A stretch of DNA of 64,000 nucleotides from Eulemur rufifrons (taxonomy: Eukaryota > Chordata > Mammalia > Primates > Lemuridae), in NCBI RefSeq assembly GCF_041146395.1, contig NC_090989.1, forward strand, positions 170,605,001 to 170,669,000, read 5' to 3'. The translations under genes and the position numbers were made by a program. Positions 31,351 to 43,876 of this stretch are shown here, piece by piece; positions within the stretch are counted from its first letter, which is position 1; the number at the start of each line of letters is the position of its first letter. Below the pieces are notes generated by a model. The model had not been told where the DNA came from, made no database searches, and saw only the letters and a list, made by a program, of their open reading frames with translations.

Positions 31351-31470
31351 CATGGGATGAGTATCTCTAATCTGAAAATTCAAAATCCAAAATGCTCCAA
31401 AATCCAAAACAAATCCAAAATCCAAAACACTTCTGGTCCCAAGCATTCAACGTAAGGGATACTCAACAGG
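31351..31470. mobile_element. Short Tigger-type MITE
   Basis: 'catgggatgagtatctctaatctg' at the left and 'cttctggtcccaagcattcaacgtaagggatactcaac' at the right are the two ends of a family beginning 'gagtatcccttatcc..ggaccagaag'. Only about 120 bp remains, so the centre has been deleted. A TA lies just before (31349-31350), as expected for pogo/Tigger insertions. The Repbase name escapes me. Confidence 0.6.
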
Positions 31471-31664
31471 AATGTAGAAGAAAACAAAATACGTGAGATG
31501 AAGAAAATTCTGTGGCCAAAAGTATACAGTAAATAGTGAGACAAAGTAACAGAAATTTCTTCACTACAGGACTTATGAAAATTATTTAATATGCTGATGG
31601 CATAAGTTATAAGACTATGCTACTGCTGCAATTCACCAACTTATTAATATTTGACAGCATCCTC

Positions 31665-31718
31665 ATTTTAATGGAGTTTCACCAGAGTTAAGAATACCAG
31701 AACACAGTTTGAGAACCA
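31665..31718. repeat. hAT-type terminal remnant
   Basis: 'ccagaacacagtttgagaaccactg' ends in the canonical 'ttgagaaccactg' hAT-Charlie terminus. A partner, 'cacaacttctcaaccacgg' at 31140-31158, may be the other end, with the MITE at 31351-31470 inserted between. Weak. Confidence 0.4.
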
Positions 31719-32002
31719 CTGCAGTAAACATTTAATTTGTATTACCTGATGAAAGAACTTCAATACACATTTGAGTTACATTTGAATAATTTTTTAAAAA
31801 AACAAATAAGAAAGGGGAGTTATTCCAAATAGAGCTGCCGATGAAGTATTAATAAATGTTTTATGATAAACCAAATGTAATCAGGGAGAATTGAATAATA
31901 TATTTGGATGGCCTAAATTCATTCCGTCATTTTAATTCTAAAATATTCCAGACGTACTTGCACATTGTTTGCTTCCCTTCCTTCCGTTTCACTCGAGGAG
32001 TA

Positions 32003-32640
32003 ATTATGAATGCCTCAGTGCGTGCTCAAGGCACTGGGCGTCTGGTCTCTCTTGTAGAGACAGACAAGATGGACAAACAAGGTTGGCAAGACAGAACTTC
32101 CATTTTCATAGAGGCAGGCAGACCACAGAAATGCAAATACATAAAATTCAGAAGTGAAAATTTACGTTACACTTTTAGATATGATATGTCAATCAAGTGA
32201 TGGAGAATGCCTGCAGGTGGGGATGGAGGGGGCGTTACTTTTAGACTGAAGGAGTCTAGAAAACCACTCTACAGAGGCGGCATAGGAGCTGAGTCTGGGA
32301 CTGGGAGGAGGAGCCAGCCAAGCAAAGATCTGGGAGAAAGAGATTTCTATACCAGGCAAACCACAGGTGCAAATGCTTTTTGAGAGCAATGAGCTTGGGG
32401 GAAATGAAGACCAGAGCAATTGCAGCTGGAGCACTGTGTGAGAGACAGAAGGTGGCACGAGGGGAGGCTGGAGACCAGGGAGGGACAGATCATGTGGGAC
32501 CACAGACCCCGTGCTATGGGGTTTGGCTCTTCATCTGCAGGGAGCTGCTCAGCAGTTTTAAGCAGGAAAATGCCAGGACATTATTTTTGTCGTTAAAAAC
32601 AGCTGCTGCTGCTGCTATATGGGAAATAACAGGAGGAAAA
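32003..32640 (-). mobile_element. L2 LINE, reverse, long
   Basis: 'gtgcgtgctcaaggcactggg', 'agacagacaagatggacaaacaagg', later 'caggtgcaaatgc', 'ggacagatcatgtgggacc', 'tatggggtttggctcttcatctgcagggagctgctcagcagttttaagcagg' reproduce the reverse L2 3' UTR over about 640 bp. The ORFs at 31904-32733 fall in it and are shadows. Confidence 0.8.
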
Positions 32641-34350
32641 GCTAAAGAAATGAAGAGAAGTAACTCACCCCTAAACTTGGTAGGTTACTTCCTCAAACCC
32701 CAGGGTCTAAAATTCCAAATCCTGGAGAAATGAGTCAAACTTGGTGGTCACTCAGCTAAGCAAAGAACAGACATTCTGTCGCACGGCTGAACGTTTACCC
32801 TTCAAACAGTGTTGTCAGAAGAGACACAACTGTCCCAAAGAAATGATGCAAAGAAACAACACATTTGCTTTAATGTTATTTTGTCTAGGGCACCATTATT
32901 TTTAACAACCTTCTTTTGACTCCTAAAGGAAAAAAAAACTTGAGGCTAAAACTTTTCTAACTGCATAAGCACTATTCTTCTACTAGAACTCAAGAGTGTA
33001 TCGAAGCCAATTATTTTTTTAAAATAGTAAGGCTTTACCCTTGATTCCTAATCAATACCCACATGACCTCTCCTTACAAAATGATAATTTACTATGTTTA
33101 ATAATGCTTGAGATTAAAAAGCAATGGACATATAGTCAAACCTGATTATTTCTGACCTGAATAAATCAGGTTTTGTAAAAATTTGGACCTGGAGTGGTCT
33201 GAATCTGTGTTCTGCTTTATCCCATTAAAAAAAAATCTGTTTTACAAATTAGCAATTAAAGAATAGGGTGTGGGGGTCAGTATTCACTCTGAAGAGAACA
33301 AGCTATATAGAAATACACTTATGTAGAACACACTAATTATAAACTGCTTATCTATTCATTATAGCAAGTCAAAAATATCTATCACATATGTTAGCTTACT
33401 TTGAAGTTGCTTGCAATCATGATCAGTAAATAAACTATATTCATTTAAAAATATGTCTTAGTTGAAAGCTTTCAGTGATTCCTGCTAACGTTACTATACA
33501 TTTAGTACAAAAGTTTGAGGTTGGCTCAAATCATGTGAAATCACTATTAATAGTCTGGGTATAACACTGTGCACAGAAAAAAAAAAAAACCCAAACAAAC
33601 AAACAAACAAAACCAGACATATTTTATACAGTCACTTACAGATTTGGTTTTATCTGACTTTGTAAGTGGACTAACCTCCTGCCAAAGGTTTAGAAACAAT
33701 GCTGAATCTAACTCACAGAGAAGCCATCTTGCTTTACCTAAACATTATAGCCATCACCTAGCAAGGCCAAATTCCTCGAGCAAATCCATGCTTGCCATCC
33801 CTGAGACCCACCTTTGAGGTTTGCCATCACTAATGAAAGTGAACTCTACCTCCTGACATTTTCAGCTGCTCTGGGAATCTGGCCATAACCAGAGTCTCTT
33901 GAGAGAACCTCTGAGTCAGTCTACTGTAAATATAGCACCGCAGTCTAAGCAGCAGGCTGGACTAGATTTTAAAGCAAAATGGTTAAGAACAAAAGACAGC
34001 ACCACTAAAATGACCATGTAATATAATCCCGCCACCTCTGATCTTTGGTTATACAGTAGTTCAGAGTGATTTTATTAAATAAGAAATGGCTAGATTATTT
34101 TCTTTCTTTCTGTTGCCAAACACTTCGGGGCCTCATGTTCAATTAAAAATTAAAATTTGGCCACACATACCAAGAGTCTAATAACATTTCTCAACATCTG
34201 CCTTTCTTTTCAGGCCAAAAGAAAATAATATTTACAGAAGAGCAGATTGAGACAAAATATTACTATGCTGCTGTCTTTTCATCTAGTTGAATCGGTGAGC
34301 ATCTCCATGACATCATCATTTGTCTTTTAGGTGGTTTATCTTTAGGAATG
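32641..34350. other. No recognised feature; small simple repeats
   Basis: An A12 run followed by CAAA repeats at 33578-33611, and a near-palindrome 'aaacctgatta'/'taaatcaggttt' at about 33138-33174. Nothing else I can name. Confidence 0.35.
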
Positions 34351-34359
34351 CTTTTGGCA

Positions 34360-34950
34360 GCAAATAAGAGAATCCCTGAATAACAGTGGCTTAAATAGTC
34401 AGTGGCTTATTTATTTCACAGAAATCTGGAGGGAGGTGGTCCTTGGGGTTGATTCAGCTATTCAACAATGCTGGCAAACACGCAGCTTTTTTCTATTCCA
34501 CCATGCTCACCATGTTAGTTTTCTTCCTCAAGGCTGTCAACTCACAAGATAGTTGCTGTATTTCCAAGCAACATGTCCTCATTCAAAGCAAGGAAGCAGG
34601 AGAGAGGGGCAAAATGATTTATCTTCATGAATATCTGTCATTTTTACTAAGGAAGGGAATCTCTTCCACTTCCCCTTATGTCTCAATTGGCCAGAGTTGG
34701 GTCACCTGTACAACCCTAGACCAATCACCATTGAAGCAGAATGGGCTGACCAGACTGGCTTAGACCAATCGTGATTGATCAAGTAAGACTGGGGACAGGC
34801 CTGCTTTGCCTGAGAATCAAGTAACTTGAGCTGACAAACACAAAATCAGGGTTTTGTTGGTCAGAACAAGGGGAGATAGCTGCTGAGTAGACAAGGACAG
34901 CAGTGTAGCCCCCAAGAGTCTCCTAGGATGGGAGGATCTCTGAATAAACA
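34360..34950 (+). mobile_element. Old L1-class 3' region
   Basis: 'aacagtggcttaaatagtcagtggcttatttatttcacag', 'attggccagagttgggtcacctg', 'ccaatcaccattgaagcagaatgggctgacc' belong to the same old family as the 22555/23115 blocks (motif: gcttaaac..ttattggctcac..ttggccc..gggtcac). The 106-codon frame at 34443-34763 lies within it. Confidence 0.5.
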
Positions 34951-34959
34951 AATGAACAA

Positions 34960-37900
34960 ATGGCCATTAAAAGAGAAAAATAATAGCACATCTTCTGTTT
35001 TCTCTAACGCCTGAATGTGGTAAGAGGCTGAAGTGTTGTCAGAGCCGTAGAAGAGAATGAATTATTATCTAACTCTCCCCCTTGGATTTTTTTTTCTTTT
35101 TAATGAGAAAAATAGTCACCTCTGTTGCAAGTTTTACCATAATCAATGAGAAGCAGCAGGAGGAATCAAGTTACATCTGGAAATATCTTCTAGCCCCAAA
35201 ATTTAGTGATTGGATAACTCAAAAGGTAACCACAGTGCAACTACGCATTTCTTCCAGTTCCCCTGGAGGGTGATTTAAATGTCCATTTAAAATATATAAC
35301 CCATGCCCCCATGATTTAATGAGCGATATAGAAAGGAAAGGCTGAACTTACAAATACTCTCAGGAAAGACACTCTGTCCTCAAAGTTTAATGGCTCTGGA
35401 ACAAATACAAGAATGTTTCTTGGCCAAGTCAGACTCACACAGAAGTAATTTCCATGTTGTGGCTAAAAACACCATTACAGCCAACCTTAAAATTTGGCTG
35501 CAGTTTGGGTAAAATTGAATTTTAGACGCACATAAAAAATTTACATTATCACGCATAAATTAGCAATTTTTGGTGCTCTACATAGTAAATAGTGCTTCTT
35601 AAAATGCAGCTAATACTCAAACTGTACTTATTTATCTCCAGGATTCAAGGACTGATACTAAGGAGAACATTAAATGTTGATAGCAGCCAGAATTGATGTA
35701 AGTGTAATCTCCATTCTCGCTAAGTGTACAAGCACAGGGCAGAATGAGTCTCTAAATTCAGAAACTGCCATATGTAATGCTGTTGGCAGTGATTATTTGT
35801 GGCTCAGATATAATATCAGGATGATAATAAAATGTCACAATTAAATGATTCTATTTTAGGTCTTGTGAAAAACTTTCCCCTGCAAGTTACATTGCTTCCT
35901 GGTAGAAAATATTCATGTAAATCAATTCAATGTAGCAAATTAGCTCCCACTAACCTGTCCAGAGACAAAATGAACCCACTCTTGGCCTAAAGAAGATGAG
36001 GCCACAGACCTTAGAGAGACAACAGAACTTAGAGAAGAAAAGCTCCTGCCTCTCTTTCCAACGCCTCTGTGCTAGGATCATAGTCCAGTTGCCGGGCACT
36101 TAGCAGCCAAACAAAACACATAAGCAGGCCAGATTTGTCTACCCTGATTTAAAACAGACAGAAACTAGCAAATATTTTCTACACCCACACTCACATTTCT
36201 CATTTGACTGATTCTTAGGGAGACCGATAAACAGTATATAGTAAAGAGTACAACTTTCACCCTTCCTCTCACATTTTCCAAGAGCTCCCTGTACTCTCAG
36301 GATTTGCTTGGCGAGGAAGACAGAGAAAGAAAAGGTTTCTGAATTATTCCAGACCAGCATCCCTGCCCCAGACGCTCTAACATCAGGCTGCTCTCGATTG
36401 CCCTCTAGAGGATCTCAATATTACAGCAGGAAAAGAAGAACTCGGGCTGCTAAAACTCTCAAACGTCGTTGCATGCTCATTCATTACACACTTATTGCTG
36501 ATAACTTAGAAAAGAAGAATGTGAAAATAAAAGAAATGAGCATTTCTTGACTATAACATACAAAAATCTTTTGAGACTTATGATTTTACATTTCAACTGT
36601 CATAAGAAAACTATGCAAAAATCTTGCCACAGAATATACATCATGATTAATGCATACTTCCTCTCTTCCCCCAGGTCTTGTCCACTTCTTGGAGTTTGCA
36701 CTCACTGAAAACATTAGACTCTATGCTAAGCAGTGTTTCTGAAGCCTAAGAAATTCTATGACTTCGTGATTCCTGAATTCACAGATCAGACACTCAAATG
36801 AGAGAAATGAGCTAGGTGTAAAATATCAGGGAATGGTGAGGACTGTGGCAAACTGTAGATCTCATGCCCCATTAAAGGGGTAAGAATCTACTAAGTTTTT
36901 GCTGATTACCTGGGCTCAGGGTTGCAAGACCACCTGTTTTGTTTGTTGTGGTAACAGGCTTCTGTTTGTAGAAAGCTGGCAAAATAATCGTATGTAAAAT
37001 CTCCATATTTTAGATGTTTGAATGACCTCAAGACACTGTACCAGGAAAAAGAAATCATGACAACATATTGTATTTTGCCCACTAGAGCAGACATTTCTAC
37101 TAGAAGATCCTGTGTCGATGACAACTGCAATCCAAGAAGAAAACCAGAGGAGAAACCTCATCCATCTCTCCTACAATGAGATTCATCCTATCAAAAAACC
37201 ATCTGGTTTATAGGGACAGATGTAGCAGATGTGGTAATTTGAAGACTGCTTAAATCTTCAGCCAGTCCCTTCCTTGGCTGTTTCATCTTAATTCTGAAAC
37301 AAAGTGGCTTTATATGGCATATTAAAGCCTAGATAAATCACTGCAACAGTCTGGGCTATTTCTGCTGCTGCCTGCTCAGTCCAGACGCCCAGAAGACAGA
37401 TAGTCAGACGGACACTCCCAACGAGGGAATGGAGGCAATGAAACTGCCTTCACATGTCCCTAGGAGGCCATGTCTGTCACTACTGCTGTTATCAATCCTC
37501 TCCCAGGGAAAGGCAACGCAGGTTGGCTGTTTAACACAGAAGTTCTGTCCTAATTCTGAGTGTTACTTTTCCCCATTTTGGGTCTGATTTAAACTCCAAT
37601 CAACTCTTCCCATCAGCATAGTATCCCTTCCTTAGGTCCATGTACATTTTTCAAAAATAAGGACATATTCTCAGTCCATTTTTCCCACAGCTGACAGACA
37701 AAGGGTTGGAGAGAACAGATTTAGCAGATGAGAATGAGCTGGCGAGATGCCAATTCATTTTCATTTGCAGGTTAAACACATTGTCTCATCTATGTAACCT
37801 TCACTATCATTAGTCAAATCTCTATTATCAACAGCACCGAAAACTCCTTAGTGACTGTTTCCAGCACAAATACATGACCACTGAAAATTCCTGAAGGAAG

Positions 37901-38328
37901 GAGAGTTCCTAAAATCTAATAAAAGGACTCAATCTCCTTGAATATTATTAGAAATTTCTAAGGGGGCTAAATCCAGTATCATGTCTGGATGAAGAGGCTG
38001 GCCAGCCTGCCTAAAATCATCCTACTGATCATTACAACTCACATGAAAGTTCTCTCTGTGTTTAAAGCACATTCCTGTGCATACAATTAAGTTACTTGAA
38101 AATCTGGCAAAAAAAAATAAAAATAAACTCCTTATTGACTTGATGATAAATTATTCCTGAAAGGACACAAAAGCTAAATTTCAAGACCTATGAATGTCAT
38201 TTAGCCTCCAAAGAGGTTTCATCAGATACTTACTGGAATTGTGCTCTACTCTTCGCATTTAATTTTTTTTTCCTTGAAAATGAATGAATGAGAGCCATGC
38301 AGACTGCTCTGTTTAAAATTTCACTTTA
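34960..38328. other. Longest stretch with no recognised element
   Basis: About 3.4 kb in which I can name no repeat or exon. Frames are short, under 85 codons. It may include conserved non-coding DNA, which cannot be judged from one sequence. Confidence 0.35.
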
Positions 38329-38330
38329 CA

Positions 38331-38630
38331 GGCAGGGTGCAGTGGCTCATGCCTGTAATCCTAGCACTTTGGGAGGCTGAGGCAGGAAGATTGCTTAAGC
38401 TCAGGAATTTGAGACCAGCTTGAGCTGAGACCAGCCCATTTCTACAAAAAATAAAAAAATTAGTTGGGTGTGGTGGCATACACCTGTAGTCCCAACTACT
38501 CAGGAGGCTGAGACAGGAGGATCACTTGAGCCCAGGCACGTGAGGTTGCAGTGAGCTATGATGATGCCACTGCACTCTACCCCCAGCAATAGAGTGAGAC
38601 CTAGTCTCAAAAAAAAAACCCCAAAAAACT
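38331..38630 (+). mobile_element. Alu SINE, full length
   Basis: 'ggcagggtgcagtggctcatgcctgtaatcctagc' to 'gagtgagacctagtctc' plus an A-rich tail interrupted by CCCC. A short repeat 'gagaccagcttgagctgagaccagcc' sits in the left arm. Target duplication 'ttcacttta' at 38320-38328 and 38636-38644. Confidence 0.95.
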
Positions 38631-38644
38631 AACACTTCACTTTA

Positions 38645-39214
38645 TAGACTGCTGTCTGCAAGTGTTCTAATAATAGACAAATGGAAGCAGAATGTATATG
38701 TTATTTTGGTTTCTCATTTTTCAAGTAAATAAAGTCCATTTGAGAGAGAGAGAATGTATGTGTGCGTGGACAGAAAGTCAATAGAGTATATAAATGCTGG
38801 AAGTGATTCCTAAGGTTATGTAAGACAGTGAGACCAACACAGGGACCAATAAGATCCCTGGGAGACAGTTCGGATTCCATGGACTTGATACATCGTGTGG
38901 ATGTTATAAACTGTAGTCATCAGTAACGTTTTCGACAGGTCAAGGGCAATCCAAAGACCCCACTGATGGCTAACAGCTCTGAATCTGGTATCCATGGCTC
39001 TTGCTAGGAATCATTCCAGCCCAGCAGACGCTCCTTGAGCTGGTGTAAATACGCAACCCCCAGGCCCCATAGCAGCATATCAGTGATGATTATTATCAAC
39101 AGCCTACCAAGGCCAAAAAAAACCAACATGTGCTGATCAGGGAGGCTCCACAATTAATGATCCCTCCCTGCTAAGTTTCATTTACAACAAAAGAAATTTG
39201 ACATTTCAATACAA
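38645..39214. other. No recognised feature
   Basis: A GAGAGAGAGA run at 38743-38752. Otherwise unassigned. Confidence 0.35.
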
Positions 39215-39455
39215 ATATAAACAATGATAACTGCCACCATCCATCAGAGGTTTACAATGTGCCAGGCACTGTATGGAGCACTTTACCGGCACCATGTCAG
39301 TAAATGCTCATGATGCCCTGTGAGCTGTTGTTCTTATCTCTAAAGTCAGATTTCATAGATTAGATGGCCTGACTAAGGTGACACTACCAGTGAGTGCCTG
39401 AGCTGAACCTGAACCCATGTCTTTACCTCCAAAAACACTGCTCTTACCTAAGACA
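39215..39455 (-). repeat. MIR SINE, reverse, near full length
   Basis: 'gtttacaatgtgccaggcactgtatggagcactttacc', 'gccctgtgagctgttgttcttatc', 'ggcctgactaaggtgacactaccagtgagtgcctgagctgaacctgaaccc' and 'actgctcttacc' match reverse MIR throughout. Confidence 0.9.
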
Positions 39456-39765
39456 ACCTCCAATAATTAAACCTCCTAGACACAGACTTGGCAGGAATTA
39501 ACACTACTATTTTTGAAAGGGAATTCAGAAGGCAGATGATTGGCTATCCAACTCCCATTCTCCATCCCATCATTCAACTCTCCTATGGTTTTATATGGGT
39601 CTCACCACAAGAACACTTTCATTTCTATCATTCTATCTCCAACCCATGAGAAAAGTTCCCAGCAAAAGTAACAGCCTCACCTATCTGGGATCTGCCAGTG
39701 GTAATTTTTAGATCAATGGAGCTCCAAGTAACAGGAACAGAGCCGCCTTGTAATAGAATACTATT

Positions 39766-40301
39766 TGTACTAGTCAGGGTTCTCCAGAGAAAGAGAATCA
39801 ATAGGATATACATGGATATGTAAGAGGAGGTTTATTATGGGAATTGACTGACATGATTATGGGGGCCAAAAAGTCCCACAATATGCTGTCTGTAAACTAG
39901 AGAACCAGGAAAACGGGTGGCGTAATTCAGTATGTGATGGTGTAAACTCACAGTCCAAGGCTGAAGACCTAAAACCTGGGGTGGGGTGGGGTGGTGTGCT
40001 GGTGTAAATCCCCCAGAATCTGAACATCCAGGAACCAAGAGTTCCAATGTCTGAGGGCAGGAGAAGATGGATGTCCCAGTTGAAGGAGACAGAATGAATT
40101 CACCCTTCCTCTCCCTTTTTGTTCTATCCAGGTCCATGAAGGGCAGGATGATGGCCACCCATATTGGTGAAGATGGATCGTCTACTGCTTCAAATGCCGA
40201 TCTCTTCCAGAAATACCTTCACACGCATACCCAAAAATAATGTTTTACCAGCTAAGAATCCCTTAACACAGTCAAGGTGACACACAAAATTAAACATCAC
40301 A
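39766..40301 (-). mobile_element. Solitary TG...CA LTR, reverse
   Basis: On the + strand it runs 'tgtactagtcagggttctccagagaaagagaatcaataggatatac' ... 'tttttgttctatccaggtccatgaagg' ... 'cgatctcttccagaaataccttcacacgcatacccaaaaataatgtttta' ... 'acacacaaaattaaacatcaca'. Length 536 bp. It reads as an LTR on the minus strand whose upstream end is TGTGATG. I recognise the family from human genomes but not its name. The G-rich 'ggggtggggtggggtgg' at 39979-39995 lies within it. Confidence 0.75.
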
Positions 40302-40420
40302 CTGGTAATTTCAAGGCAACTTCATTCATATAATATTATAAACACCTGTGTGCCCAAAAGCCAGAACTGATTGTTAATACTGTTACACTTGCTTGGAGAC
40401 TTTCAAAATGGATGGATGTG

Positions 40421-40730
40421 CTGGGAATGGTGGCTCACACCTGTAATCCCAGCACTTAGGGAGGCCAAGGCAGGAGGATTACTTGAGGCCAGGATTTTGA
40501 GAGCAGCCTGGGTAACATAGCAAGACTCCATCTCTACAAAACATTTAAAAAAAAAAAAAATTAGCCAGGTGTGGTGGCACATGCCTATAGTCCCAGCTCC
40601 ATGGGAGGCTGAGGTGGGAGGATTGCTTGAGCCCAGGAGTTCGAGGTTACAGTGAGCTATGATCAGGCCACTGTTCTGTAGCCTGGAAAACAGAGAAAGA
40701 CCCTGTCTCTTTAGAAAAAAAAAAAAAAGA
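40421..40730 (+). mobile_element. Alu SINE, full length
   Basis: 'gctgggaatggtggctcacacctgtaatcccagcac' to 'gaaagaccctgtctctttag' plus A14 tail. The GG at the start is trimmed. Flanks 'atggatggatgt' and 'atgaatggatgc' are a plausible target duplication. Confidence 0.94.
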
Positions 40731-40828
40731 TGAATGGATGCATGTATGAATAAATAAATCTGCCCCCAAATTATTAATAAGTAAAAGCAACTTCTTCAGG
40801 TAAGGGACAAGTCAATGTTTGGAACCAA

Positions 40829-41215
40829 TTCATTTATTGACCAAGTATGCCTTGAGTTAGAATCCAGCATTATGCCAAACACTGGGAATGCAACAGAGAA
40901 TAAGGCAATTGTGTAATATTGCTCCAATATGAGTAAGCAGAGAGCACTGTGGGAGCAAGGCAGGGAACAGTTCACTCACCACCACACACTGCCACACAGT
41001 GCCAGGTCTTCCAGCTCTTCCAAGAGGCAGAAAATGAAGATTTTATATGGGTAGGTGGTTAAGAGTCATATCACAAAAGCCCAGGTAAGTCATGTCAAAT
41101 GATACCAATGAAAGGTTTTAAACAAGGAAGTGAGACCACTAGAGTCTACTTTATCAACATCACAGTAGCCATATGTAGCAAAAGGTTTGGAAAGAGGTGA
41201 AGGTGGAAGCCTGAA
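40829..41215 (-). mobile_element. L2 LINE, reverse
   Basis: 'attcatttattgaccaagtatgcc', 'gccaaacactgggaatgcaacagagaataaggc', 'gggagcaaggcaggg', then 'aaaggttttaaacaaggaagtgagaccac' follow the reverse L2 3' region. Confidence 0.7.
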
Positions 41216-41219
41216 GTTT

Positions 41220-41525
41220 CACTTAACCAATTACTGGAAACTCACACACCCCCCTGACAGACAGACAGACACACACACCATCAGCCTGTGAAACCAGCCT
41301 CATTAGGCTCCCTAAAACCAGATTTTGCATTCCATTACAATTTCCTAACTCAAAAAGAAAAACTCACTGTAAGCAACTAGGGCTTTCTCAAGCTCTCCAG
41401 TTTTCTTTCCTCTCTGTGCCAATGGCTTTGGGCCACATCTTCTCACTGCAGTAGCAAAGTATTTAACTCACAAGTTTGCATTAACATTAGAACTCATCCC
41501 ATCGATATCCTTCAAGGAGACTTAT
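41220..41525. other. No recognised feature; short CA/GACA run
   Basis: 'cagacagacagacacacacacc' at 41261-41279 is the only simple sequence. Confidence 0.4.
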
Positions 41526-41526
41526 T

Positions 41527-43876
41527 CAGGCATATCTCAGAGATATTGCGTGTTTACTTCCAGATGACAGCAATAAAGCAAATACTGCAATAAAGCTAGT
41601 CACACAAATGGTTTGGTGTCCCAGTCGTTCAAAAGTTGTTTACGCTATACCATAGTCTGTCCAGTGTGCCATAACATCACGTTGGGAAAAACTATGTGCA
41701 TACCTTAATTAAAAAATACTTTATCACTAAAAAATGCTAAAAATCATATGAGCTTTCAGAAAGTCATAATCTTTTTGCTGGTGGAGTGTCTTGTCTCATT
41801 GTCAATGGCTGCTGAATGATCAGGGTGGTGGCTGCTGAAGGTTGGGGTGGCCACGGCAATTTCTTAATGTAAGACAACAATGTAGTTTGCAGCATCACTC
41901 TTCCTTTCGTGAAAGATTTCTCTGTAGCATGCAATGTTGTTTGACAGCATTTTACCAATTCCTTTCAAAACTGGAGTAAATCCTCGCAAACCCTGCTGCT
42001 GCTTTATCAACTATGTTTATGCAATATTCTAAGTCCTTTACTGTCATTTTAACAGTTTTCACAGCATCTTCACCAGCAGTCGCTTCCATCTCAAGAAACT
42101 ACTTTCTTTGCTCATCCATACAAGCAGCTCTTCATCGGTTCAAGTTTTATCATGAGATTGCAGCAATTCAGTCACATCTTCAGGCTCCACTTCTAATTCG
42201 GGTTCCCTTCCTATTTCTACCACATCTGCAGTGACTTCCTCCTTTGAAGTCCTGAACCCCTCAAAGTCATCCATGAGGTTGGAATCAATTTCTTCTAAAC
42301 TCCTGTTCATTTTGCTGCTTTGACCTCCTCCTCCCATGAATGGCAAATGTTCTTAATGGCATCTAGAATGATGGATCCTTTCCAGAAGGTCTTCAACTTA
42401 CTTTGCCCAGGTCCAGCAGAAAGAATCCCTATGGCAGCTACAGCCTTACAAAATGTATTTCTCAAATAAGACTTGAAAGTTGAAACTACTCCTTGATAAA
42501 TGGGCTACAGAATAGATGCTGTGTTAGCAGGCATGAAAACAACAATAATCTCCTTGTATATCACTGTTAGAGTTCTTGGGTGACCAGGTGCATTGCCAAT
42601 AAGCAGTAATATTTTGAAAGAAATGTTTTTTTCCAAGCAGTAAGTCTGAACAGTAGGCTTAAAATATTCAGTAAACCATGATGTAAAGAGATGTGCTGTC
42701 ATCCAGGTTCTGTTTTTCCATTTATAGAGCACAGGCAGAAGAGATTTAGCAAGATTCTTAAGGGCTCTCGGATTTTCAGGATGGTCCATGAGCATTGGCT
42801 TCAACTTAAACTCACCAGCTGCATTAGCCCTGGTCCTCTGAAGTTTTGAAAACAGGCACTTAGTTCTCTTTAGCTAGGAAAGTCCTAAATGGCATCTTCC
42901 TTCATCCAATAGAAGGCTGTTTTGTCTCTGTTGAAAATCTGTTGTTTAGTGTAGACACCTTTATTGACGATCTCAGCTAGATCTTCTGGATAATTTGCTG
43001 TAGCTTCTCCATCAGCACTTGCCGCTTCACCCTGCACTTTTGTGCAGGCTTCTCTCCTTAAACCTCATGAATCAGCCTCTGTTAGTTTCCAACTTTTCTT
43101 CTGTAGCTTCCTCACCTCTCTCAGCATTCACAGAATTGAAGAGAGTTAGGGCCTTCCTCTGGATTAGGCTTTGGCTTAAGGGAATGTTGTAGCTGGTTTG
43201 ATCTTCTACCCAGACCACTCAAACTTTCTCCATATCATCAGTAAGGCTGTTTCACTTTCTTATCATTCATGTGTTCACAGGAGTAGCACTTTTAATTTCC
43301 ATCAAGAACTTTTCCTTTGTATTTACAACTTGACTATTTGGCACAGGAGGCCTAGCTTTTGATGTATCTGGACTTTCCACATGCCTTCCTCACTAAGTTT
43401 AATTTCTAGCTTTTAATTAAAAGTGAGAGACATGTGACTCTCCCTTTCCCTTGAACACTTAGAAGCCACTGTAGGGTTATTAACTGGCCTAATTTCAATA
43501 CTGTCGTATCTCAGGGCACAAGGAGGCCTGAGGAGAGGGAGAGAGACAGGGAACTGGCAGCCAGTAGAGCAGCCAGAACACATGCAACATCTATTGCTAA
43601 GTTCATCATCATATATGGGTACAATGGGTGATACCCCAAAATCACAACAGTAATAAAGATCACTGGTCACAAATCACCATAATGGATGTAATAATAGTAA
43701 GTCTGAAATATTACAAGAATTACCAAAATGTGACACAGAGATAAAAAATGAGCACATGCTGTTGGAAAAATGGCACTGTTAGACTTGCCTGACGAAGGGT
43801 CACCACAAATCTTCAGATTGTAAAAAACACAGTATTTACAGAGCACAATAAAGCAAAAGCACAATAAAATGTGCCT
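41527..43876 (-). mobile_element. Tigger1 DNA transposon, near full length
   Basis: Starts 'caggcatatctcagagatattgcg' and ends 'aataaaatgtgcct' followed by TA, i.e. the two Tigger1 terminal inverted repeats, with the subterminal 'gcaataaag' words repeated at both ends (41569, 41590, 43850, 43862). About 2.35 kb, close to the 2.4-kb family length. Tigger is a pogo-superfamily cut-and-paste element that inserts at TA. The transposase reads on the minus strand and is broken (next entry). Confidence 0.95.
41740..43475 (-). pseudogene. Tigger1 transposase pseudogene
   Basis: Pieces of the transposase survive in the minus strand. The N-terminal 'SKCSRERESHMSLT' (about 43.41-43.47 kb) has GTG where the start codon should be. 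The DDE-domain block at 42505-42804 has [12 protein letters not shown] and the catalytic-site context. The C-terminal part '[28 protein letters not shown]' is at 42140-42220 and 'LLSYIKKLPWPPQPS' at about 41.83-41.88 kb. In the catalytic block the expected Asp before NAPGHP reads Gly (codon at 42595-42597). A TAG stop closes the block at 42505-42507. Several frameshifts separate the blocks. It cannot encode an active enzyme. Confidence 0.9.

Noticed and set aside
37445..37475. Paired 'tcacatgtcc' and 'ggccatgtct' as a p53 response element
   Set aside because: Each half misses RRRCWWGYYY positions, and a 6-bp spacer is not exceptional. Too weak.
39979..39995. G-rich 'ggggtggggtggggtgg' as a G-quadruplex
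   Set aside because: Only three runs of four G plus a GG, inside an LTR. Below the usual four-run criterion of at least three G each.
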